This document shows positions 39,701-51,800 of a stretch of 64,000 bases of DNA, one piece after another (position 1 is the first letter of the stretch; every line of letters starts with the position of its first letter). Below the pieces are notes generated by a model. That model had not been told where the DNA came from, made no database searches, and saw only the letters and a program-made list of their open reading frames with translations. Source of the stretch: Atrina japonica (lineage: Eukaryota; Mollusca; Bivalvia; Pterioida; Pinnidae); contig BROG01000515.1 of assembly GCA_030159075.1 (NCBI GenBank), positions 1 to 64,000 on the forward strand, in the 5' to 3' direction. The position numbers were made by a program, and so were the translations under genes.

Positions 39701-42700
39701 ATTTGATGTTTCACAGATGATTTTATTTCACAGATTTTGTTGTGTTTTACAGATTGTCTTATGTTTCACAGATTGTCATGTGTTTCACAGATTGTCTTGT
39801 ATTTGATGTGTTTCACAGATGATTGTGTTTCAGATGATTGTGTCTTATTTTTCAGATTGTTGTGTGCTACACAGACTGTCAAGTGCTTCACAGATTGTCT
39901 TATGTTTCACAGATTGTCATGTGCTTCACAGACTTGTGTTTCACAGATTGTCTTATGTGTCATAGATTGATTGATGTTTCAGATTGTTGTGTGTTCACAG
40001 ACTGTCTTGTGTTTCACAGATTGTTGTGTGTTCACAAACTGTCTTGTGTTTCACAGATTGTTGTGGGTTTCACACAGATCTCCAACTTACCTACAAGAAA
40101 TGGGTTTTTCATTGTTTCCATTAGACTTTTTAAATCATGCTCAACATAGTCCATTACAATATAGATTTTGTCCATGTTACTCCCCACCACAATTTCCTGC
40201 AAGAAAAAAGATGTAAAACATTACACACATTTATATAATGCATTAAAATCTTTGTTAAATTTTTACCATTTTGATTTAGACCATGTTTTTGTCTTATTTT
40301 TCTAAATAATGTTTTCAGTATTTTTTTTATTTGTTAATTATCTTTTTTTCTTATTTCTATCTTTTTGTTTTCATTTATTTTGTATTTCTTAGTCTAGTTT
40401 ATCTTTTTATTTCTATCTTTTTTGTTTTATTTTATTTTGTTTTTTTTTATTTTAGCTTATTCTTTATTTTTATCTTTTTGTTTTGTTTATTTTGTATTTA
40501 TTACATTACCTTATTTTTATTTCTTTCTTTTTTGTTTTCTTTTATTTTGTATTTTTTATTTTAGCTTATTTTTATTTCTATATATTTTGTTTTCTTTTAT
40601 TTTGTATTTTTAACTAGCTTATTTTTATTTCTATCTTTTTGTTTTGGTTTATTTTGTATTTTTTACATTAGCTTAGTTTTATTTCTATCTTATTTGTTTA
40701 TTTTATTTATTTTTTTTATTTCAGCTTATTTTTCTTTTTATCTTTTTTGTTTTCGCTTATTTTTTATTTTAGCTTATTTCTATTTGTATCTTTTTTGCTT
40801 TCTTTTATTTTGTATTTTTAACTAGCTTATTTTTATTTCCATCTTTTTATTTTGGTTTATTTTGTATTTTTAAATAGCTTATTTTTATTTCTATCTTATT
40901 GTTTTCTTTTATTTTGTATTTTTTATTTTAGCTTCTTTTTATTTCTATATATTTTGTTTTCTTTTATTTTGTATTTTTAACTAGCTTATTTTTATTTCTA
41001 TCTTTTTGTTTTGGTTTATTTTGTATTTTTTACATTAGCTTATTTTTATTTCTATCTTTTTTGGTTTTCTTTTATTTTGTATTTTTTATTTTAGCTTAAT
41101 TTTATTTCTATATATTTTGTTTTCTTTTATTTTGTATTTTTAACTAGCTTATTTTTATTTCTATCTTTTTGTTTTGGTTTATTTTGTATTTTTATTTCTA
41201 TCTTTTTGTTTTGGTTTATTTTGTATTTTTTACATTAGCTTGGTTTTATTTCTATCTTTTTTGTTTATTTTATTTTTTTTTTTTTTATTTCAGCTTATTT
41301 TTCTTTTTATCTTTTTTGTTTTCGCTTATTTTTTATTTTAGCTTATTTCTATTTGTATCTTTTTTGCTTTCTTTTATTTTGTATTTTTAACTAGCTTATT
41401 TTTATTTCCATCTTTTTGTTTTGGTTTATTTTGTATTTTTAAATAGCTTATTTTTATTTCTATCTTATTGTTTTCTTTTATTTTTATTTTTTAGTTTAGC
41501 TTATTTTTATTTTTATATATTTTGTTTTCTTTTATTTTGTATTTTTTATTTTAGCTTCTTTTTATTTCTATATACAGTAGAACTTCGATGAGTCGAACTT
41601 CAATGAGTCGAATTTCTCGTTGTTTCGAACTTTTTACAAAGTCCCGATTTATTTCATTATATATCCTTACTAAAAAACAATTTATAAATCGAACTTTCAT
41701 GAATCGAATTTCTCGGTGTGTCGAACAAAACTGGCAGTCCCATCGCTGTAAAAGCATCGAAAATTCATACAAATGAATCGAAGTCGAAGTTTACCTGTAT
41801 ACAAGATGTAAATTACCCCGCGGCGATTTTCACACCTATCCGACTACGTTGAACAATGGACACATGTTTATTGATAAACACCCAGGACAGTATAAAAAAA
41901 CAACATGATTTAAGTAATTAAAAGTAAAAAGCAGATGCTAATTGATTAATGATTGTTTGCGACTGTGTCAGACTCAAATATGCAAATTACCGGCGGTTGT
42001 GTTGGTTGTTTCATCTCGTAGCTTGGGTCATGATAAGTTTCCGTTTGTAAAAACAAAACGAAATGACCCGATAATATACAGTAAACATTTTCTACTCAAA
42101 CTCAAAGTGTCACTTTTAAAGAAAAAAACAGCATGAAATGAACGGTATCGGCAATTTGATGTGAAAAAAATTATTTTAATGTGTAATGACTAGTGCTGCA
42201 TGATACATCTATTGACTTTTGTTTTGTGTTGATAATTAAATTGGTGACAAAATATTTTAGCTTCTGGTTTTTTTTCTTAACTCTGAGTCAACGTTCTCGT
42301 ATAGGTGCTTGGATAACGATTTTTCTGCAGAATGTTTGGATTTATTTCTGAGTACAAAATAAATACACTGTATCTACATTAAATAAGCCGTAAATGATTT
42401 TAGTGGATTCGATTCTAAGTCATGATCCCAGCACCTATACAGTTACACAGTCACGTACAATAGATTTTTTGTGTGGCATGTAGTTATGGAGTAGATTTTA
42501 GATTTCCCGATCACCATTCATGAGTCGAAGTCCCGATGTTTCGAACTTTTTTAGACGGTCCATTGAACTTTCAATTTTTAACTGTTTATTTTAGGGCTAT
42601 ATTCTTTTTTTTTTTCTTTATTAATTATATATAACCCATTTTACAATTCATCTTATCCCGGGCCAAGATAAGATGATGACATATGATATATATTGAAAGA

Positions 42701-42856
42701 GAAAGAACCATTACACTGGATAAGAAGGATATTTATATCCTTCAATATTGTAAAGTTTACTTTTTATATTGTTGTCATTATGAATATTACACATACATGC
42801 ACATATATATACATATACACATACACATTTACATATACACACATACATACATATAC

Positions 42857-42889
<33 letters not shown>

Positions 42890-45800
42890 CATATACATAC
42901 ACATACATACACATACATACTTACACATACACATATACATACATACATCATAACAAAGATATAAATCTTTTTCCTACATTTTCAAAACTCTCGACTTGAA
43001 GACACAAAGGCCTGTTAGTCGTGAAAATAGAGACTTCTTTATATAATGTCCAAGTTTGTTTCAGTTTCTACTTCTTTTTCAAATCGAGCAGTCATTTTAT
43101 ATTTAAATATACTGTATGCAATCAGTGAAATAAATTCATTTAAAAACAATGTTTTGTTATTTTTTTCCAAATAGAAACCTACAATGATGTGTTTCCATTT
43201 GATATCAAAATTCAGAATAATACCCAGAATATTTTTATTTTTAACAATTTTACAGTCAAAAATTGAATGTTTTGAGTTTTCAACAATATCGGTACAGTTG
43301 TTACACATTTCGTTTTGTACGAGTTTGATTTTCATGAGAAAAGAATTATTGCATGTATATTATGCAATAGTTTATAGTTGAATTCAGATATTTTTTTTGT
43401 CTATAATGAGGAAATTTTACATGTATATATATTAGTCCACAGGTATTTATCTATTTTAAATTCTCGAGATAGTGAAGATTGATGTAATGGAATTTGGAAC
43501 TTTTTCTTAAGAATATTTTTGTAAAAGAAAGAACATTTTTTTCTCTAGAATATTATGAAATCCAGTATGAAATAAAAACGAGTATTTATATTTGGAATTA
43601 ATAATTCATTTTTGCACAATTTCTCATTGCATTTTTTACAGCAGCTTTAATCATTTTGAATTCACATATCCAATTTGTTTTATTTTCCAACTTGTTAAGA
43701 ATTTCATGTATTGGTTTAGCATTACCATTCGGACTGAATAGGTCTTTTATATAAAGAAAATCTCTTCGACAAGAAGAAAAAGTATAAACTTATATTTAAA
43801 TAAGCTATTATTCCAGATTGGTTGGGATAGAATATCAGTGGGAGATAATGATTCTAAATAAATATTTTGTTTACATTCGTTGAAGTTTGAGAAGATTTCT
43901 TTATAGAACTGTGGAAGAGTATCTAAGATTTTTATATTCTCGTATATCTTTTTTTCACTTGTTTTTAACAAAATATTCCGGATATATTTTGTGTTTCTCT
44001 AAATGTCCTTTTATTATATCATACATAAAATTTTGTTTATTAAAAATTTTCGGTATCCATGTCGCTTTTAAAGATTTCAATTTAATTTCTATGTCTACTA
44101 TATTTAAACCCCCACTATTAACATCCCCTATCAATGTATTTCTTTTTATTCTGTCTGTTTTATTCCATAGGAAATTGAATATACTTGATCTGATTTTTTT
44201 AACAAGGTTTTGATCTGGTAGGGTAGTATTGATGCTGTATAAATAAATTTGGATATGGCCAGTGTGTTTACAATGCAGGTTTTGCCAAAGAGTGTTAGTT
44301 TCCTTTTTTTTTCCAATTTTCAAATAGTTTTTCCATGTCACTCACTGTTTTTGTCCAAATTTTTATTATAGCATTCTAGTTTATCATGACCTAAATAAAT
44401 ACCTAGACATTTTATTGCTTTATTTTCTACCTCTATCCGAATAAGTTTTGATAATTATTTTTTAACCCTCCCACGTATGCATTTTAGTCTTACTTATGTT
44501 TATTTTTGAACCTGCAATATTACAAAAGGAATTTATCACTTTTAAAGTCTTATCTAAGGAATCAATATTTTTTAAACAAACAGTTAGATCATCTGCATGT
44601 TGAATAGTTTTAAATTATGTCCTAATAATTTTAATTGTTATTTTCTCTTATTTTAAGAGCTAGAATTTCTGCAACAAATAAGTATAAAATTGCCGAAATA
44701 GGACATCCTTGTCTAATTCCACGCGACACATCTTACATGTTTTTTGATATCCACCCGTTGTTTTTTAGTCGAAAAATAGGATTAGTGTATAAAATTTTTA
44801 ATCCAAGAGATAAAATTTTTGCCAAAATTAAATTTTTCTAGAACATGAAAAGAAATTTCCATTCAACGGAATCGAATGCTTTTTCGAAATCAGAAAAAAG
44901 TAATATCCCTTGATCATTATTATAATCACATTGATCAAAATACATCTAGTAATAGGCGCGCATTTTCTCCAATTTGACGACCTTTAATATATGCAGATTG
45001 CTGCTTTCCTATAAGGCTGTTTATTACTTTCTGGAGCCTGCGTGCGAAGACAAAAGCTATGATTTTATAGTCAGTATTTGTTAGACTTAAAGGTCTGTAA
45101 TTTTTTAAGAGATTTTTATTTACCTTTTTTAAATATTAGGGTAATTATAGCTAAACGTTGTGAAAAACTCATTTCTTTTTCTTGATATATATAAATAATA
45201 ACTTTGTAGAATAGGGGTTCTATAAGTTCCCAAAAACACTGATAAAATTCTGCAGTGAGTCCATCTATTCCAGGACTTTTGCCCCTTTTCATATCAAAGA
45301 CTGCATTTTTTATTTCCATTCTCGTAGGTAATTTATCACAAAATTCTTTCATATTTTCGGAAATTTTCGGCGTCTCTACAGTGTCTATATAGTTTTTAAT
45401 TTCATTCAGATTAATATCGTTTGTTTCGTATAATTTTGTATAATAATTGCACATTTCTTTTAAAATTCCATCGTTTCCGTTAATTATATTATTATCGTCC
45501 GATTTTAATTCGTTTATAACAATTTTCTTGATGTTGTTTTTCTAATGAAAGAAAATTTAGTATTTTTCTCGCCCTCCTGTACCCATTTAGCTTTCGACCG
45601 TATTTGTGCACCCCTAGCTTTATCGTCATAGTACTTGTTTATTTTATTTTCTAATAGTCTTTTTTTATTCATGTCAATATTTACACTTTGATTCGTATCA
45701 ATATCATCTAATTCTTTTTCCAAGTTTAATATATTCTTTTTGTCTTCTAATTGACTGGCTTTAGCAAATTGAATTGAAAATTCCCGAACTTTTATTTTAA

Positions 45801-48800
45801 AAAATTCCCACATAGCTTATGGGATCTTCATCTTCAAGGTGTTCTAAAATATATTTTATACTTCCCTATATGTTTCATTTTTTTTTAGATTTTGCATTTA
45901 TTTTCCAGTACCGTGGACCTTTTTTTCAAATCAAAAATATTAATTTTCAAATTCAAATACCGATGATCGGTCATAGGTATATTTTTTACCGTGTGTACCT
46001 GGACGTTTAACATCAATAGAATTAACTTCACATTCATTTTCAGAATTAGTAAAAATAAAATCTATTCTACTTTTGGAATATTCATCTCATTGCACCAGGT
46101 AAAACCCTTGAGATCATTATGTTTAGAAACCCATAAATCAATAAGATCATATTCAGATAGAAATGTTTTCAACTTCTTTTGACTCTTTACATTTTCTTTA
46201 TCAAAATTACAGTTAAAATCTCCAAACAAATACATATTGTTTTTAAATTGTGCGTAATGCATTATATATCTCTTTAGTTTTTCAATAAAATATAGTTTTG
46301 ATTTCTCATCATTTGGAGCATATATATTTAAAAAAGTGAAATATTTCATTTCTTAGCATTAAGAAGTAATATTCTCCCATCATTTGATCTATGTATATCT
46401 ATAGCTCAAAAATCAAGTTTTTTGTCACACAAAATACAGAGACTCCTCTGCTAAACTGTGAATCAGAAAATGTATGATAACATGGGCCCTCCCATTTTGT
46501 TTCATATTTTTTAACTTTATTTTCTATGAAGTGTGTTTCCTGAACGAATATCAAATCAAATTTACTACTTTTGAACCATTCATATAGTTTATTTCGTTTT
46601 TCGTCAGAATTCAGCCCCCTAACATTTACTGAGGCGACATTTAACTGATTCATTGCAAAGTGAGATACGAAATAGTACTTATCTATATTATACAAAAATT
46701 AGATCTAACTGATTCACAGTTGCAAACTGTAGATACGAAATAGTACATATCAATTAAATCTAGTTTATTCACAGTTACAGAAGATAGATAAGCAATAGTA
46801 CATATCTATATGTATACAAAAATTTAAATCTAACTGATTCACAGTTGCAAAATGTAGATACGAAATAGTACATATCTATATGTATACAAAAATTGAATCT
46901 AACTGATTCACAGTTACAAAATGCAGATACGAAATAGTACATATCTATATGTATACAAAAATAAATCCGATACTAAATACCGTAAATGTCCAATTGACAG
47001 TCCTGGTCCGTGTTCGACAGTACCGTAATGTATATAGTAAACATTAGGTTGGAGCATCTTGAGACTGAGATTGCTCAGAGTCTGTGCTCTCGATGTCGCT
47101 ATCGTTATACCCTGACATATGTCAGTATCTGAGTTAGTGCGTTTATTTCGTAACATAACCGCGATGTTTTCTTGACGAGATGTCTCTTTAGACTGTCGGG
47201 ATTTTGGCCGACTCCACTGATCACTCTTTTTCCGCTTTCTCACTTTTTTGGCTACTTTGCCAATGATAATACCAAGTGTGTTTGATCCCGGCCATCGCTT
47301 TTGATTTGTTGTAAGAGTACCATTACGATCGAGGCAGATCCCCATTTTTTAGTTTCAACAAACGTTGTATTTTTTTTGGCTGCCCGAAGTTTTTCCTTGA
47401 ATAGGGGAACTTGTACACACTTATTTTCAATAATTTCTTCCATAACGGAAGTTTCAGTGGTGTATGTTCGTTTGTCTTTATTTTTATCGCCTATTCGTTT
47501 GGCACTCAGGGCATCAGGAGCATCATTGATCCGTGCTGCCGCATCTAGATCTCCACATCTAAGAGATTTTGTATATTGGAAGGCGTGTTTTTGCCGATTT
47601 ATGGGTGACCCCCATATACGTCTAAACTACATGGATAGAATTTGATAGTACATCACTTTCGCCGTTAAATGGCGTTAAGGATTTTTGTTTTTCAAAGGCA
47701 TCGCACACCTCCTCCCCTGGTTTGTGACCTGGTGTTTTACACACTTTACAACAGTCTTCATTTTGACAATGACTTCTTGTTGATCTTTTTCCAGCATTTT
47801 GTACACAGAAGGTCACGTTGAAGTTTCGGCTGACCATAGTGGTTTTGAGTTCATTCTAGGGAGAGCTTTGCCTTCTTCTAGTGGTTCTGTGTAGAAAAGC
47901 CTGTTTCCATTTAAAACACTGGTCATCCGTTTTGTGACGGGGTTCGTATCTTTTCATATAAAATTTTACTGTCAATTTCACATTTAGTTTTTCAAGCATT
48001 TATCGTCAACTGAAAGTGGTAGCCCACACAAACGGATTTTAAGTGTATTCTGTTCAGGACTAGTGGCTCCCGAAGAAATAAGGGTTTTGTATCGAATAAA
48101 GATGCCGTTATGTCATTAATAACAAGACCCTCACTAAGAAGTTTGGTCCTAGCTTCTTTTTTTTTTAAATAGATCCGCCAAAGGTTACGGTCCAACTTAA
48201 TTCGTCTCCTATTTGTTTGGTCACGCTTTCCATTATTTCAAAGTCAGTACGCGTGTTTTATTGTTCATTTGTATGTCGCTGTTCCTCAGGTAGATCGGTT
48301 TAAAGGTCCGACTGATAGTGTTATTTACAAAGTCCGCACTGTGTTCACCCATGTCTGAATAAGGCTTGAGTGTTCACTCCAGTGTATAGTACAAATCCAA
48401 AAAGAAAATCCACAAAATTTATTCGTATGTTCCGACAAATATAATATTATATAGCACAATATATACACAATATCAAAAAGTTATGTTCCATCGAAAAAAT
48501 TCACAGCAAAGATGCCTATGAACTGCACAATTGGCCAAAAAACGAGAGAGCAAAAACATGCGTCCAGCATACTCCTCGTCACGTGGCACGTCATTGAACT
48601 TTGACTCATCGAAGTTCTACTGTATTTTTTTTTTTTTTTTTTGTATTTTTTTATTTTAGCTTCTTTTTATTTCTATACATTTTGTTTTCTTTTATTTTGT
48701 ATTTTTAACTAGCTTATTTTTATTTCTATCTTTTTGTTTTGGTTTATTTTGTATGTTTTACGTTAGCTTATTTTTATTTCTATCTTTTTTGTTTATTTTA

Positions 48801-51800
48801 TTTTGTATGTTTTACGTTAGCTTATTTTTATTTCTATCTTTTTGTTTATTTTATTTTGTATTTATTATTTTAGCTTATTTTTATTTCTATCTTTTTGTTT
48901 TGGTTTATTCTGTATTTTTTACGTTAGCTTATTTTTATTTCTATCTTTTTTGTTTAGTTTATTTTGTATGTTTTACGTTAGCTTATTTTTATTTCTATCT
49001 TTTTTGTTTATTTTATTTTGTATTTATTATTTTAGCTTATTTTTACTTTTATATATTTTGTTTTCTTTTATTTTGTATTTTTAACTTTAGCTTATTTTTA
49101 TTTCTATCTTGAAATACAGACTTTGTAATTACCTTTATTGTTTTATTTCAATTATTGTACTTCATTATTGCTTTATCTCAATTACTATCTTTAATTCTGT
49201 TAAAGTTACCTGGAGATAATAAAATAAAACAAATTTAGGTGAAAATATAAAACATCTCAGATACCAAAATATAAATATTTAGGATGTCCAGGATATAGAT
49301 ACAAATCTGGAAATAAGATTTTGACTTTTTAGTTACCTGGAGATAACAAAGTAAAAACATAAATTTAGGTGAAAATAAGATTTTGGATTTTTAGTTACCT
49401 GGAGATAACAAAATAAAAACATAAATCTAGGTGAAAATAAGATTTGGGGTTTATATACGGCAATCTAAAATACACTAAGCTTAACATGTTTAATTGTTGC
49501 ACTGAATTTGTTAAAATAAGAAACTCACAGACAGACTCGCTAGATACTTACCCTTACTGTTACTATATTTAGATGCTGTGCCTTAAGTAAGGTATTTATT
49601 TCTCGTAAAGACGTAATAGGGAACCCTTCTTTCTCTTTCTCCATCTTCAGTCTTTTCAGGGCAACTATTTCATCTGTAAGTACAAAGTTCAACATGTTTG
49701 TTTCATTCACTGGTTTTTATTGTGTTACTTTTGTCAATTTTTCAGTGAGATAGAGGTTGGGAATGTGGAAATGAGAAAACTCTGTTACACCTTACCCTGG
49801 AAAAACCCTTGGAGAAAACAGCCCAACTTTCCAAACAAACTGCGAACCCCAATGAGTCTGTGCTGATTTGAGGTGAGAGACATTGGGTTTTACAAAGCAT
49901 TGCTATAATCACTAGGCTACAAAGATCCAATACTTTTCCCAAGAATTGACAATACCCTCACTAAATTTTCTTCCTTTTTTATTTACAGTATCATGTAAGA
50001 AGTTCCTAATTTGTTTATTTTCTTAACCTGTTTTCTTATCCCTAGCTCTATAGACAACTCCATATGTTCCTTCCTCTATTCTGTTTAGACAGTGAAATTC
50101 TTCTACATTTCTGCAGCCCTGTATAGCTGGTAGGTACGGAGGTAGTTCAGGACGCAGTTCCACTGGAGACTCTGGTGGCGTATCCTCCACATACATGTCC
50201 TCCTCCTCTTCCTCCTGATAGGAATTGTGGGCGGATTCCGCGTCACTGCCCACATCAGAATGATCATCAAATTTAGACTTTAATTTACCTGTAAAAGCAG
50301 TTATTCATTGGATAAAATGTGTGCAAATTCAAAGGAAAACTTAAATCATATGTGAACAGAATTTAGCCATAATCAGATAGCAACTTGGAGAGTATCATAC
50401 TCAACAAAACTTGTAGTTCTAAATGTTTAAATTATCTACATTACTAATGTTGTACATCACATTCAACAATGTTTAGTGGCATGTCTGTGTGTGTCAGTGT
50501 GTGAGTACTGAGTAAAGGGCCTTATGTGTCAGTGTGTGAGTACTGAGTAAAGGTCCTTATGTGTCAGTGTGTGAGTACTGAGTAAAGGTCCTTGTGTGTC
50601 AGTGTGTGAGTACTGAGTAAAGGGCCTTATGTGTCAGTGTGTGAGTACTGAGTAAAGGGCCTTATGTGTCAGTGTGTGAGTACTGAGTAAAGGGCCTTAT
50701 GTGTCAGTGTGTGGGTGCTAAGTAAAGATCCTTATGTGTCAGTGTGTGAGTACTGAGTAAAGGTCCTTGTGTGTCAGTGTGTGAGTACTGAGTAAAGGGC
50801 CTTATGTGTCAGTGTGTGGGTGCTAAGTAAAGATCCTTATGTGTCAGTGTGTGAGTACTGAGTAAAGGTGCTTGTGTGTCAGTGTGTGAGTACTGAGTAA
50901 AGGTCCTTGTGTGTCAGTGTGCGAGTACTGAGTAAAGGTCCTTATGTGTCAGTGTGTGAGTACTGAGTAAAGGTCCTTATGTGTCAGTATGTGAGTACTG
51001 AGTAAAGGTCCTTATGTGTCAGTGTGCGAGTACTGAGTAAAGGTCCTTATGTGTCAGTGTGCGAGTACTGAGTAAAGGTCCTTATGTGTCAGTGTGTGAG
51101 TACTGAGTAAAGGTCCTTATGTGTCAGTGTGCGAGTACTGAGTAAAGGTCCTTATGTGTCAGTGTGTGAGTACTGAGTAAAGGTCCTTATGTGTCAGTGT
51201 GTGAGTACTGAGTAAAGGTCCTTATGTGTCAGTGTGTGAGTACTGAGTAAAAGTCCTTATGTGTCAGTGTGTGAGTACTGAGTAAAGGGTCTTAACTGCC
51301 AGTGTGTGAGGTGAGTTCCAAGTAAAGGGCCTTATGTGTCACTGTGTGAGATGAGTACCCAGTAAAGGGTCTTATGTGTCAGTGTGCAAGGTGAGTACTT
51401 AGTAAAGGGCCTTATGTGTCAGTGTGTGAGTACAGAGTAAAGGGCCTTATGTGTCAGTGTGTGAGGTGAATACTGAGTAAAGGTCTTTATGTGTCAGTGT
51501 GTGAGTACAGAGTAAAGGGCCTTATGTGTCAGTGTGTGAGGTAAGTACTGAGTAAAGGGCCTTATGTGTCAGTGTGTGAATACAGAGTAAAGGGCCTTAT
51601 GTGTCAGTGTGTGAGTACTGAGTAAAGGGCCTTATGTGTCAGTGTGTGAGTACTGAGTAAAGGGCCTTATGTGTCAGTTTGTGAGTACTGAGTAAAGGGT
51701 CTTATATGTCAGTGGGTTGAGTGAGTACTGAGTAATGGGCCTGGTGTGTCAGTGTGTGAGTACTGAGTAAAGGGCCTATGTGTCAGTGTGTGAATACTGA

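Larger units (their letters stand above)
42605..48360 (-). mobile_element. L1/Tx1-like LINE retrotransposon, damaged, minus strand
   Basis: On the minus strand the order is ORF1 (48352-47044), a repeat-filled spacer, ORF2 (46653-43039), a 3' UTR with a TA/CA-rich microsatellite (42790-42950), AATAAA (42622-42617) and an A tail (42615-42605). ORF2 has an apurinic endonuclease followed by a reverse transcriptase. Multiple frameshifts and stops show it is inactive. The 5' boundary is not fixed (somewhere 48360-48480), and I could not find a target duplication. Confidence 0.88.
41575..48622. mobile_element. TIR DNA transposon (pogo/Tc1-like ends) with a LINE nested inside
   Basis: The left end CAGTAGAACTTCGATGAGTC is identical to the reverse complement of the right end, and similarity continues for about 32 bp (AACTTCAATGA against AAGTTCAATGA). 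TA flanks both ends (41573-41574 and 48623-48624). Subterminal GAATTTCTCG and TTTCGAACTTTTT motifs recur at 41608, 41710 and 42538. About 1 kb on the left (41575-42604) and about 0.2 kb on the right belong to this element, and the rest is a LINE. No transposase is visible, so it was probably non-autonomous. It sits inside the T-rich minisatellite. Confidence 0.8.

Noticed and set aside
42683..42964. Ile/Tyr/His-rich frame of 93 codons
   Set aside because: It is a TA/CA microsatellite in the 3' region of the LINE.
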